Of a DNA stretch of 64,000 bases, positions 20,972 through 32,916 are shown piece after piece. Under the pieces are notes generated by a model that saw nothing but the letters and a program-made list of their open reading frames with translations, was not told the origin of the DNA and searched no databases. The stretch lies in contig NW_015622541.1 of the NCBI RefSeq assembly GCF_000835495.1, positions 558,001 to 622,000 of the forward strand, written 5' to 3'. Position numbers and translations under genes: made by a program. This DNA is from Cladophialophora immunda. Lineage: Eukaryota > Ascomycota > Eurotiomycetes > Chaetothyriales > Herpotrichiellaceae. The first letter of the stretch is position 1. Every line of letters starts with the position of its first letter.

Positions 20972-23246
20972 ATGACAACTCGCGCGAACCCTCCACCATG
21001 CCCCGGCGAGAGGAGGAAGACCTTCACAGGCTGTTGGACGTGCCGGGCCCGGCGCCTCCGCTGTGACGAGACAAAGCCCTCTTGCAGGCAGTGCACGTCC
21101 AAGAACCTCACCTGTGGTGGCTACGCCGCTCGACTGCAATGGCTCCCGCCCAGGACTAACGCCGGTGAACAGACATGTAGTCTAGTCAGAACCCAGAGCT
21201 CCCAGAGACGGCAGGTTCTAGCTAGTAAGTCCTCGCCGAATCGAAAAGCCAGCCACATGACATGCTCACGCCGTTTGTGATAAGGTATCCCCGCGTCGAT
21301 CCTGGGAGAGGCAGCCCTGGACAGGGCATTGAACGCCATTGACGCCGAGGAGTGTCTATCCTCCTGCAGCACGCGAGTCCATGGGCCCTTCTCGGTCTTT
21401 TCCGCCGATGCATCGTCCTACGCATCCCTTGCTGTGAGCCGATCAGAGGCGGCATCGGGCGAGCCACTCAACACACCCCCAGCGGCCGTAGAGCCATGTT
21501 GGTCCTCGATCATGGGCCGGGCCAGCGCAAATCTAGACCAGGCGCCCGAGAACATGGCCAGTGCCCAAGTCTCACTGGACGAGTTCTGGAGTGCGGCCGA
21601 CATCGATTACATCTGGCCCCTGGACCCGTTGTCCCCCAACAGTCCCGCCATTCCCTCGCTAGGCGGTCTGCTGGCGCCTACAGACCAATACGAGGACAGT
21701 CCAGAAGCGCCAGACAATTACGCCTCGTCCAGTCAGGGGGTATGCGTTGAGCCTACCGCCTACGGATCCGATCCCAGCTTGACCACGTATCAGCTCAAAC
21801 CGACGTTCATGACGGTCGACAAACGGTTCTTGATCAACCACTATGTGACCTCGGTGGTGAATCTCTTCACCGTCACCGAAAACTCCAAGAGCCCCTGGCG
21901 AACGCTCCACCTGCCGCGGGCGCTGCAAGGGAGTGGTGAGCTCGAAGCGACCGGCACCACGTCGAATGCTCGGAACGCCCTCCTCCACACGATCCTGTCG
22001 GTGAGTGCGTACAATCTGGTGAACAAATACCGGATCCAAGGGCAGGAGGCCTCGGCGAGGAAGTGGTGTAAAAAGGCGTTGCAGATGCGGTTCCGGGCCG
22101 TCAACCTGCTCAAGAGCTGCCTGGAGGAGAACCTCGCGGTGGCGTCGAAGCGGACGTTCCCCGGGAAGCCCAAGTACAAGGAGCTGCTGGCCGCCATGCT
22201 CTCCATGATCACCATAGATGTCAGTTCCACCCCAATCTCAAGGATATTCCCAAATGTGACATGACAGGGGGGCTAACCGAGACAATATCCAGGTGGTCTG
22301 TGGTGACACGCGGACGTGTCGCATTCATCTGAAAGGATGCGAGAGCCTGATCCGGTCGGCGAAACGAGGCTGGAAGACCAAGTATTCCTCCAAGGCGCGC
22401 GCTCTGCATCGCACCTTCTACTATCTGCGGGTCATCCACGCGAGCACGGCGCTGGTGTCGGAACTGGCGACCGACTCCAAAGACCCGTCGGCGACGTCGG
22501 GCACGACGGGAGAACCACACAAACAGCAACAGCAACAGCAGGACAAGCTGTCCAGCAACCTCAAGGAGGCCGAGAGCTGGCTCGGGCTGGAGCAGATACA
22601 TTCGAGCTTGGACGACATGTCGTCGTGCGAGTTCGTCTACGGCTTCCCACTTGACCTGCTGCTGCTTATGGGCCGGACCACGGAGCTGGCCCAGCAGGTG
22701 AACCTCCTCCGCCGCAAGCAATGGGACCTGCTCCTGATCCCCTCCCTGGCCGAGGCCTGTGACAAGCTCGAGGCTGAGGTACTGGACTGGCCGATCGACG
22801 CCCGCCTGGCCAGCCTGTTGCGCGCGCCCGTGGGGCCCGAGACGCGGGCCATCGTCGACCACCAGACCCGTGCCGTCCACAAGGCCCTCATCATCTACTT
22901 CTCGCGCCACATCCGGCTGATGCATCGCCAGCACCTGCAGCCGTACGTCGAGAGCGTCGTCACCCACATGGAGGCGGCCGAGGAGATCAAGGACGACGCC
23001 GGCATCGTCGCCGGCCCCATGACCTGGCCGTGCTTCATCGCCGCCTCCGAAGCGCTGACCGAACCCCTTCAGAAACGCTTCTTGCAGTGGTTCGACAAGG
23101 CCAGAACGTACGGCGTGGAGGCAGGGTCCCGTGGCAGGGAGGTCGTCGTCGAGGTCTGGAACCAGCGCCGGCAGGGCGCCTCCGATGTCACCTCCGACTG
23201 GAGAAGAGTCGTCGAGGCAAAGACGGCGTATTTAATGCTGACCTGA
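20972..23246 (+). CDS. Zn2Cys6 transcription factor with fungal_trans_2-type middle region
   Basis: Exons 20972-21224, 21285-22219 and 22293-23246 encode 713 aa. The binuclear zinc cluster is near the N-terminus: GCWTCRARRLRC then CRQCTSKNLTC (C-x2-C-x6-C...C-x2-C-x6-C). A low-complexity linker follows, then a helical middle region with NALLHTILSVSAYNL and ELLAAMLSMITIDVVCGDTRTCRIHL. This is the signature of the large group of ascomycete regulators with a PF11951-type domain (arginine and acetate regulators among them). A Gln-rich insertion lies near residue 470. It is nuclear and presumably controls block A, given its place inside it and its shared promoter with the aldolase. The first in-frame ATG is used; splicing of the 60-nt first intron is unambiguous. 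Confidence 0.9.
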
Positions 23247-23574
23247 TGTGGCATACGCGGACTGCAATGCTTGTCGTGGACGTATGTATCTATATACAGA
23301 ATTTATAGAATTACGGCCACGGAGACTCCGAAGTCCCATACTGAAGCTGCCGCTTTTCACTTCAATCCCGACAACCTCATCCTCAATCTCAACCTTAGCC
23401 TACAAAACAATTTTCTCAGGAGATGCAGTCCCGCGCCTTGTACCTGGGCTCGTTTCAACGAAACCATGTGAGGCCGAACTGGGGGATAGTTCTCACGTAT
23501 CCCTCCACCCCACCCCCATCATAGGGCGTGCGCTGGATGAAGTTGTACGGGGATAGCATACGAATTGGGGTCCT
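23247..23574. other. Short convergent gap
   Basis: 328 bp between the stops of the regulator (plus) and the amine oxidase fusion (minus). Only 3' UTR sequence is expected. Confidence 0.6.
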
Positions 23575-25451
23575 CTACAACTTGGCCCTGCCGATCGCCT
23601 CAATCACCTCCTTCGCGCCTCTGTCCCCCGATCGGACCGCGCCGTCCATGTATCCCTTCCACTCGTACGCGGTCTCGGTGCCGACAAAGTGAATCTTGCC
23701 GTGCGTCGACCTCAGCGCGTGCTCGTACAGGGTCATGATGCCCGGGGGCGAGGCCGGACACGGACAGCCCTGGGCCCACTGGTCCTTGGCCCAGATGTGC
23801 TCCGTGACGGCGACAGGCTCGGGGACGACGCCGACGTAGGGCGAAAAGGCGCGTCGCAAGTGCGCGAGGATGGCGTCGAACCGCTCCCGCTGCGGGCGGC
23901 GCGCCATCTGGCGCCCGATCTCGCCCGTGGTGAAGCAGGTCAGCGAGTACGTGCCGGCCGCGTCGTTGCTGGTGTCCCGGCAGCTGACCATCGGGCCGTG
24001 GAACGAGATGACCATGCCGGCCAGGTCCGCCTTGCGCCACCACGGCGCCGCGTACTTGACGATCACCTTGATCGTGTCGCCCAGCACGTTCTTGTCGCTC
24101 AGCTCCAGCTTCGCCGGCGGCAGCGGCGGCTCGAAGGTGATCTCCTTGTACAGGGGCGTCGGCACCGACACCACCACGCGCTGGCAGCGGAAGTCGCCTC
24201 GCGCCGCTGACACTAGGATCCCGGCTGGACTCTGGGAGATGCGTCGAACCGGCGAGCTGAGCACGACAGAGCCGGGGCTCAGGCGCTTAGCCAATTCGAT
24301 CGACATTGATTGCGTCCCTACCAAAGGGATGTCAGTATGACCTACGGTCACTAGATCTCTGATTGTTTTTTGGATTCCTTACCCCTGACGAACCGGAGGT
24401 ACTGGCCTCCATCCTTGAAATCGGAGCGCATCCGCAACAGCCCGCCGCCGCTCTTGCAATAGTTCAGGAAATACAGGGCGCTGATCTCGCACGGCTCCAG
24501 CCCGAGCATTTGTCGAACCCACATCTTGACCGACGCCAGCGCCGTCTCGGACTGGATGCTCGACCGACACCACTCCTCCATGGTCATCTTGTCCAGGGGA
24601 GCGCCGGTGCCCACGGGGTCGTGGATATTCAGCTGCTGGCACACCTTCTCGGCCAGCTCGCGGATGTAAACCAGATTCTCGGCCCCGTTCGCCTCGGCCA
24701 GCCCGGTCGGGGTGCCGCCGTAGGGAAACAGGCTCAGTCCACCGGAGAGGTCCTCCTGGATCACCTTGCCCTCGGTTCGCTGGACCACGAGCTCCAGGCC
24801 GAGGGACTTGGCCAGCGCGTAGATTTCGCTCTGGTTGGTGTCGTTGATCCACGCGGCGCCCACGTCGACGTAGCTGCCGTCTTCGGCCGGTCCGACCGAC
24901 CACGTCTTACCCCCGACGCGGTCGCGGGCCTCGACGACCACGCACGATAGCCCGGCCTGCTGAATGTCGTAGGCGGCCTTTAAGCCGCTGAGCCCGCCGC
25001 CGACGACGACCACGTCGACCATCCGCAGCGGCTCCTGCCGGATCGCCCCGTACGCCTCGATCTCGAACTTGTGCCGTGGGTCCGCGAGCGAAGGCACCGG
25101 CACCATAGTCGTCGCCGGGCGGTGGCCATCCACAAAGGCCTTGATGTGCTTCGCGTGCCGCCGATTTTTGGCGTCGTAGTCCACGATATAGTAGACCAGC
25201 TTGAAGACGTCGGTGACCGTCGCGCCGGCGGTTTGGAGCGCCCCGCGGAGATTCCTCATGGCCAGAGCAATCTGCTCGTCAATGTCTTCGGGCACGTCGC
25301 CGTGCTCGTCCATCCCGACCAGCCCTGCCGTGGTGACGATGCGGCAGGACCCATTGGTGGTGGTGACGTGTGAGAAGACGGGCTTGGAGTCCGGCAGTTT
25401 GTACGGATCGTACGTGTGGACGCTGCAGCTGTCCTTGGAGTGCGACGCCAT
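23575..25451 (-). CDS. Fused RidA-like domain and flavin monoamine oxidase
   Basis: Exons 24383-25451 and 23575-24317 (minus) encode 603 aa. Residues 1-142 are a RidA/YjgF/UK114-type domain (FSHVTTTNGSCRIVTTAGLVG, then the dimer helix and FEIEAYGAI); the Arg that binds the substrate carboxylate in RidA is replaced by Thr (RPATTMV). From residue 145 a flavin amine oxidase begins: VVVVGGGLSGLKAAYDIQQA (FAD beta-alpha-beta) and EARDRVGGKTWS. The C-terminal FAD signature GTETAYEWKGYMDGAVRSG closes it. The oxidase would turn an amine into an imine with hydrogen peroxide release, and RidA proteins hydrolyse reactive imines/enamines, so the fusion is chemically logical. Both parts lie in the first exon, so the fusion does not depend on a splice guess. 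No signal peptide is seen; the protein may be cytosolic or peroxisomal. Confidence 0.92.
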
Positions 25452-26785
25452 GGTCAAGTGAAGCTCGAGAAGTCGATCGGCTAGAGGCTGAAAACACCAT
25501 ACACGAAGCCTGCGAGGATCTTTGTTCTTGAACGGGTTGCTTCGCCCCCTCGACGGGGATATATCAGACAAAGACAAACCCCGATTGGTAATACACGCCC
25601 AGCGTCGGACATCAACGAGACAACCATAGAGCGGCCGCCCATGGTGCCTCGTTCAGTCCTGCCGTAGCCTTCCCTTCCTCGTGGAATCCGACCAGAAGCT
25701 CCACGTCCTGGATGTTGTGGAGATGGAGAGGGTTTCCAGTGCTAATAACGGGGCAAGCTCATTGATAAGAGCAACCCGACTAGCCGTTTCCGTCCCTCGA
25801 GACCGTTGTCGCACCCAATTGGCCAGGCAAAGACACGTCAGGAGAGGAAGTCCACGCCGTCGACTGTCGAGCTTATCCAGAGTAAATCCAGACAGGACCA
25901 GCCATAGAACTCGGGACTCGGAATGCGAGCGCTTTGCTGAATCATCCCAAAGGCCGTGGAGGGGAGATATTTGATCTTCTCTGACCCGCTGTTAGCGGTT
26001 TACCACGCCATAGGATGGGGTGATTATATGCAGGCCACAGACACGCGACAATCATGGAGGAAGTGAGAAGCATCTCGGTGTGGCCACGCTGTAACCGTTT
26101 CTATCTGGAAGGAGATGCCTTGAAAGCGGTCCACCGTCCTTATCGTGAACGAGATCTCGTGGGAGTAGGGAACCGATCCCGTTGCGAAGAAATCGGTTGG
26201 GTGTCAGTAATGAAGCACTTTTCGTGCTGTCGAAGACCACCGCCATCATAACCTGCAACGTCCCTTATTTCATATGTCACACGATCAAAACTCCGGTGCT
26301 GTGATAAGACCCTGCGTTGTGCACGTGTCTTTCAAAGCGAGGGAGTCATTATAGCACGTGGGTCGTCAGTGTCGTCGTGCCGGAGGTGGCCTACTTGAAT
26401 TGTGAATCCTTCGCCAGGGACACTGCAGCAAGGGCGCAGAAGCAGGTGGTGGATCTTTAGAACCTTACTGTCGCACTGACCTGACCCGACACTATGCTGG
26501 CGTTAAACAGTCATGCCCTTCAAGGCTTCTACCTACCGAGGCTACCAGAACATCAATGGTCAAGATGCCGTTGTAGCGAAAGTTTGTAGTATGATGCACA
26601 CACATATAATAAAATTGATAGTTATATGGCGGTGAGTTGATAAATGTCCACATCATCCTTGAGTCGACTCTTTTCTAACCAGTCACCCAACACCATCTCA
26701 TGGATTTTTGTCGGAAAAAAAAAAAAAAAAAGAAGCCTGTAAGGTGCTGGTCCAAAACGCCCTCTCAAAATCCCCAGTGCGCTTC
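25452..26785. other. Intergenic region, no gene recognised
   Basis: About 1.33 kb between the start of the amine oxidase gene and the 3' end of the FAD monooxygenase, both on the minus strand. It holds the promoter of block A's last gene and a run of 17 A at 26715-26731. No coding frame with a domain was found. Confidence 0.55.
26715..26731. repeat. Homopolymer A17
   Basis: A run of 17 A on the plus strand, 55 bp beyond the stop of the minus-strand FAD monooxygenase. It reads as T17 in the 3' flank of that gene. Length may be affected by sequencing. Confidence 0.8.
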
Positions 26786-29040
26786 CTACTGGATCAAGTC
26801 CGCCAGTTCGTCGTGAAGGTCTGCCTCAAGATCGATCTGACGGTCGTCCCCGTCCAAAAGCCCCAGGTAATACGACAGATCGCGGCCGTCAAACTCCCGT
26901 TGCGAGAAGCCGTTGCCCAGGAATGCAAATCGGTTGAGCGGATTCAGGTATTCGATCTGGTAGTCCTCAAAGCGCGGCGTTGCCAGGAGATCGAGGTAGA
27001 CGAGTCGAGAGCCCGGGAACATGGTCAGAGGCCCGTCCACCCGGCCCTGCTTGAACCACGAACTGCATCCAGACGCCCACGCGGTGCGCTGGAGAAATAG
27101 CTCGGCGTGTTCGCGGAACTCCTCGACAGCCTCCGCCCGCGGTGTCATGCTCTTGATCCGATCCTTCTGCATCTTCTGGATACACGCAACGATGTTGCTT
27201 CCGAGCGTTTCAAGGATGGGGAGGAACGACCCGTGGCCTAGAGCTCCGTAGGGGCCGCCCATCATGAAGTAGTTCGGCACTGTAAAGCGTAAGAAAGTCG
27301 ATGCGAGAAAGGATCGGTGATAGTCACGTACTGTGCGGGACACCTAGCGACAGATACGACGTCGCTTCCTTCTCCCACATCTTCGCGATACTATGGCCGT
27401 TGGCCTCAACCGGGAACCGTGGGATCCAGCTTGTGTTGAAACTGCGAGGTGTCAGTAGGCGAGACTTGCAGACCAAAATAAAACAGAAAAAAGATCCAAC
27501 TCCTGCTCACCCAGTCGCGCAGATAATCACATCGACCTCGTGTTCAATTCCCTCGCTGTCGATGAACCCCTTGGGGGTGATTTCTCTCATTTGCTCCAAG
27601 AAGACTTGAACGTGGTCTTGAGCGAGTGCTTCGAGGAATCCGTTGCCCGGCTATTGTATTGTCTCGCGTCAGTTTCAAGTCCGCGTATACCATATTTTCA
27701 TCGTCACTCACCGTCGGTCTTCGGCAACCCACGCCGAAATTCTTAGGAATGATCGCGTCCTTGAGCTCCTGCCTGGCATCCCCCAGCTTCCGGGTCATTT
27801 CCTGTCTCGCATACTAACACCCCAGGGAGTTTTAGCTATCGGCCGGTGAATGCGATGTGCGAGCAGCTATACTTACTTCCTTGGCCTCTATAGCGTCCGG
27901 GGTCCCGTTCAGAATAAACTTGAATCGCTTGTTTAATTCCGACTCGATCATCTTTGAGTATTTCAAGTACAGTTCAGGGTTCTCCGCGAACCGTTGCCGT
28001 TGCTCTGCAGTGTCTGTAATGAGGTCAGGTAACTAGCCACGAGAAAGCCCATGGTATTGCTGTAGGCGATGACCGCCCCGACTTACATTGGAAATTGCCC
28101 CCGTCCTTGCCCGCGAACTTCTGCGCAAATCCTGCTGTCACCCATATCGGCGACCGCACCCACGTGTATAGCCGCTTCACCTCCGGAGCGATCTTGGACG
28201 TAATCTGGATACCGCTGCTTCCGATGCCGATCACGGCCACTCTTTTATCCTTCAGATTAGTCTTCGGATCATACTGGGCACTATGTTGTAGAATGCCCTT
28301 GAAAGTGTGTAGGCCCTTGATTTCTGGCCATCTCCAGTTACTAAACACGTTATGATAGATGTCAGTTCTCAACATCCAAGCGAGCGATAAGGGGCGATTG
28401 TAAAGTGCGAGGACATACTTTAAAATCCCACTTCCGTTGATCAGAACGTTGCATATATCTTTGAACTCGGTCCCATCAGGTCGACGGATATACACCTCCC
28501 AATGGCCCCTCTCGCCGTCCCAGAGCGCCCTAGTCACCGTATGCTGTAACTTGATATACTTAGCGAGCCCGTATTTCTCGACTACGCCCTTAAAATACCT
28601 CCAGATCTCCGGTGATTCTGAGTAGTACTGTGACCAGTTTGGATTCCGTTCCCAGGTGAATTGGTATGACGCCGACGGGATATCGCACGCACACCCAGGA
28701 TACCTAGAGATTGAATAGAATGTGAGTAAATGAAAGTCAAATAGTAAGATATAATGTCTCGTGCGCCGTTACTATACCTATTCTCCAGCCAGGTCCCTCC
28801 CACGTCGGCGTTCTTCTCATAGATCTGCAGCTCGATGTTCTTCAACCGGTCCTCGCTAAACTTGGAAAAAATGATTCCTGACGCGCCAGCTCCGACGTGA
28901 ATCACGCGAAGTTTCCGCGAGGTGTCGTAGGGCTCTTCGTTGATTTTGTAGCCTCGCGCATTCTGAAGCTTCCACCCCAGCTCGTTGTATTCGACTCCGG
29001 GCCGCGAAGGGTATCCTTCACCACCTTTGGATGGGGCCAT
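26786..29040 (-). CDS. FAD-dependent monooxygenase, Baeyer-Villiger-like
   Basis: Eight exons (28778-29040, 28419-28703, 28087-28340, 27877-28013, 27712-27813, 27511-27650, 27332-27441, 26786-27279) join in frame to 594 aa. The first Rossmann motif is VIHVGAGASGIIFSK, then DVGGTWLENRYPGCACDIP (FAD contact and family motif). The second dinucleotide motif is VAVIGIGSSGIQ. DVIICATGF follows, the conserved ATG of flavin monooxygenases. The Baeyer-Villiger fingerprint FxGxxxHxxxW is present as FKGILQHSAQY with Tyr for the final Trp, placing it in the fungal FAD monooxygenase branch that includes enzymes of polyketide tailoring. It likely uses NADPH and oxygen to insert oxygen next to a ketone or hydroxylate its substrate. 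It lies beside a sugar-type transporter in block B. Confidence 0.9.
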
Positions 29041-30120
29041 GGTTTGGGGATTTCACGGTGCGGAACGGTGGTAGGAGGAATAGACTTGAACCAAGAACCC
29101 ACACTCAGGGAACAAGAGGAGGTCAATAGAATTGATGAAAGATGAATATGTCAAAGAATACGCCAAAGCAAGATGGCCACGACCAGAGGCTTGGGGGTGG
29201 TTCAGATCGCCCAGTGTACCTTTAAATCAAAGAACCCTCACAAGGGCCAGCCAATTGTTCCTGGGAGATATGTAGTCTCTAATATATCGAATGCAGGCTA
29301 GAAGTCAAGCGGTATTTGACTCTGGCTTTCCGAGCGTGGACTAGGAAAGAGTCCGCATTGCTCGCCGCAGTCGACCCCAATGCATGCCAGAATTAATCAT
29401 GTTCCACAGTCTCTCCTGGTTGCTGTATCAAAAGAAGGATGCCATGCTGATGCCATTTTGCCGACAGCGCTGCCCTTTGGGGGGAGACTGTACAAGTCAA
29501 CCACGAGAGAACGAGGTTTTGGCAAGTGGAAATGAATTCGCCTAGGTTTCGCCCATATCCAGGGGTCCGTCAGGAACACGCGAGCTGGGCCATACCAATG
29601 GAGTCACAAGTTCCCGCAGCCCTGCAGATAAGGAACTGGAGTAAGAAAGAAGGACAGGCGACGCCGAGAGTTGCCATAGACCATGGCCGATCCCCAAGAG
29701 GTAGATCCGAGTTAGTCATCAAGCATAGCTTGCCTGTTGGATAGTACTACTTATTCTTGATACCAAAATATCACCAAAATTGAGCACTTGTAGGTAGAAC
29801 TTGCTCACTGCCGATGGGCGACAAAGTCTACGAAGACGTGTCGTAAATAGCTCGACAATACTTTTCTGGTTCACGCGGGCTGAAGTCCTCCGTAATTGCT
29901 CCGCCAAAGCTTGCCCTTCACGTTCCATTCTACACTCTTTGGTGAGTGATTCACCCTATATAAAGCGGCCAGAGAAGAAGAGCTCAGGCTACATACGAGT
30001 ACATAAATAGCCTCTTTGTATGTTCTTATTTGTATCCCTAACTCCACAATACTTGCGGTTCTTTAGCTCCCTTCCCTCTTGAGGGTATGGCATTCTCTTG
30101 CATCCCTGCAACGAGCACAC
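29041..30120. other. Intergenic region with copy 2 of the 26-nt motif
   Basis: About 1.08 kb between two minus-strand genes. It contains the promoter of the FAD monooxygenase, the 26-nt motif at 29650-29675 and an AT-rich TATATAAA segment near 29955. No gene recognised. Confidence 0.55.
29650..29675. repeat. 26-nt motif, copy 2
   Basis: Matches 17499-17524 at 24 of 26 positions, in the same orientation (shared core GCCGAGAGTTGCC). It lies about 610 bp upstream of the FAD monooxygenase start. Confidence 0.4.
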
Positions 30121-32019
30121 CTACTTCATCTCGAACGTCTCTTGAGCGACCTCTTGCTCCTCGACCCTTCCCTTTTCTCCTGCTTCAGGATCGCCTCGGA
30201 GTCTCGCCTCCAACAAGTGTTTGTACTCCTTCTTGGCGAAGAGCACGTCGATCTCTTCCAAGCTCAGGCCCTTCGTTTCCTTGACGCAGAAATAGACAAA
30301 AGGGACGGCCAAGACGTTGAAGACGCAGAACAGGAGATAGAATTTCCACCCAGAAGCTTGGATCCCCATCGGCCCAAACTTGACCACGATAAACGTGATG
30401 ATCCATTGGGTGAAGACACCCATAGAAGTCCCGATATGACGACTGCAGAAGATCGTTAGCTCGCCCTAGGAGCTCCGGACCATTCTAAAGATCATGGCAA
30501 CCTGGTGGGTTCAAAGAGAGAGAGAGTCACTCACACATGGAGAGGTGCAATTTCTGGAACATACTAAAGCACCACAGTTAGCAATGCCATCGCCATAGCC
30601 TAGAACGTAACCTACAATCCATGGCGCATCGCACCAGGAAGCTCCAAACACAAACTCAAACAAGAAGATGCTGACAACAGCAAGCTTGTTGGAGGAGCCG
30701 TTATTGACGGCGAGTCCGATGGTGAATAGAATCATGAATATCGAGCAGAAAATCGCTCCCCATAGCATGACGGATCGTCGGCCAAATTTCTCCATTGTGT
30801 ATATGGTCGAGCAGGTCCCACCGAGGAAGAGTAACGTGACGCCACCACTCGTGATGGCAGCCTGATTTTGCGACATGCCGAGAGAATGGATGAAGAGAAA
30901 GGTCGCGTAGTACGAGACGATATTGTTGCTGTGCATTGGCAGAAAGTTCAAGTCAGCAGTGCTCCTCAGATGGGGCAGTCGGGTACAGATAGGGACTCCT
31001 TCTCATGGAGTCGAGAGGTGTGCAGCAGAAATAAGAACAAGATTCTACCCACCCATCCATTTGTTGGAAGAACTGCCAATCGTTAGCTTAATTGCTCCCA
31101 TCTCGGTTGCAGAATATCCCACCTGAACCAAGACACCAAGCCACAGCCTCCAGGTCGTATTCACCGGGGAATCGTCGTAGAAGAGATTCTTGAGATTGAA
31201 GCTGTACTCTTTCTCTGCCTCGAGGGCCGCAAACACATCGGAGCGTTGTTTTGTCACTACCTCACTGTCAACCGGGACAGAGTAGATGCGAGCCATGATA
31301 TGATCGGCATCGGCAATCTGGCCGTTGGCATACAGGTAGCGGGGCGACTCGGGGAGGAAAAAGATCATGCCAAAGGTCAACAAGATGAAGACGACTTGGA
31401 ATGCGATCGGTAGGCGCCAGACGGCCTCGGTATTAGGATAGTTGCGAATCATGCCGTAGTCGAACCAGTAGGCGATTGTGAGGCCCAGGATGACTATCGA
31501 CAGCTGAGCGGCGATCAAGGCACCGCGGGTCTTTGCCTTGGCTGTCTCAGCAACCCAGACCGGCACCATCACGGTGATGATGCCCATTCCAAGTCCGGCA
31601 ATGACACGGCCCGAGATCAGATACGAGGTACCGTGAGCTCCAGCTTGCAGTCCAGCTCCGAGACAGATGAGGACACCCCCAATGACAATGAATAGGCGGC
31701 GCCCGAGCATCTGTCCGACGAACCCACAGATAATGCAACCACTCAGACAGCCGATGTCGTAGATGGCCACGACCGTGCCTTGGAGATCCGCAGCATTGGG
31801 ATCGATGTGGTTTGCCGATAAGAAAGTAGGGAGGGAAATCAGACCGCCCAGGACGCCTTGATCATATCCTAGAGCGACACGGTTAGCCGTACGCTCGTTC
31901 TTTCTATTGGAACCGAAAATACCGAAGAGGGTAAAGGCCCAGGCCGAGCACAAGGTAATGGCAGCCTGGAGCCAGAATCCTTGGAGCGATCCAGCGTAAC
32001 CTCTGTTGAAGGCCGACAT
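30121..32019 (-). CDS. MFS sugar-type transporter
   Basis: Six exons (31923-32019, 31123-31868, 31053-31072, 30616-30928, 30535-30563, 30121-30442) join in frame to 508 aa. Signatures of the sugar porter family: GYDQGVLGGLI in TM1, GQMLGRR loop, GRVIAGLGMGIITVMVPVWVAE, FFLPESPRYLY before the central loop, FFQQMDGNNIVSYYATFLF in TM7, and the C-terminal FCVKETKGLSLEEID. All twelve membrane segments appear present. Two exons are very small (20 and 29 nt), but each restores a family motif exactly (FFQQMDG and YVPEIAPLHV), so the model is well supported. Sugar porters import hexoses, disaccharides, quinate or similar by proton symport; the substrate is not told. It is a neighbour of the Baeyer-Villiger-like enzyme in block B. 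Confidence 0.92.
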
Positions 32020-32916
32020 GTCGTGTTGGAATAACTGGAATGGTCACGGAGATCGGATGGTATAGGAGTTCTCAGAGATCATAGCGAAGATGATGGGTAT
32101 TCGCCGGATATATGCAAAACAGCAGATCAGATCTGCTTCGGGATTCATCTTCCCATGGGAGACTGCTGCGTGGGATGCCTTGCATATCGCATCCACTCTG
32201 GAGCGCGCCGTGTTGGAGAGTTTCCCGTCGTACCGTCCGGTTATACGCTTGAGCAGCCCGAAGAGAGTGTATAGCCTAGTATACCAAAGACGCCACCAGG
32301 AGGATTGCCGTCTCTGTGCGGGGATTGTGGAGGCCCCGGTAACATGTTATGTACCTACCATCGTAGTAACCCCATATTGAAGGCTATGGGGCCGTGGAGT
32401 TGATCGCCCTGCGACAACGCACAAGGTCCTATGACATCCAGCGGGGCCCTTTCACATGGACACCTGACTCGAGGTTTTGGTAGTCATATGGGAGAGTGGC
32501 AGGACGGTGAAAAGTGCGGTAGACTGAGGTATCCGCAACATACCCGAGATGAGGGCATTGATCGTCGTAGAAGTCCATACGATTCGATTACCACTCTGTC
32601 GAAGTCGTCACGTAATCTAGCGAGCCTCTTTGCGTGTGCTCGCCTCGGCTGTTGTCTAGTTGATGTATGTATGGCTGCCGTTGGACCACGATGTTGAATA
32701 TCAGAGTAGAAAGAGAGTTATAGCCAAGTAGAGAATACGAAGCGTTAGAAATTAGCCTTTGATCAAACGAAATGCCGCGGTATATAGCGCCTTTTAATCC
32801 GCCGTATTGGTCAGTTGAGATTGCATTAGAAATTCATCCCGCATACTCTGGCTGTTGCTATAGGAAGGTGTAGTAAAGTCTATATCTGAACTCTCTAGAT
32901 ATGTATTTGCTGCCTT
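32020..32916. other. Intergenic region, no gene recognised
   Basis: About 0.9 kb between the start of the transporter and the 3' end of the SDR, both on the minus strand. It becomes AT-rich from about 32700 on. No coding evidence. Confidence 0.55.

Noticed and set aside
10000..26000. A classical secondary-metabolite cluster with PKS or NRPS
   Set aside because: No ketosynthase, adenylation or terpene-cyclase motif occurs in any frame, so block A is described only as a backbone-free metabolic block.
29950..29965. TATATAAA as the promoter of a plus-strand gene
   Set aside because: No plus-strand coding frame follows before the 3' end of the minus-strand transporter.
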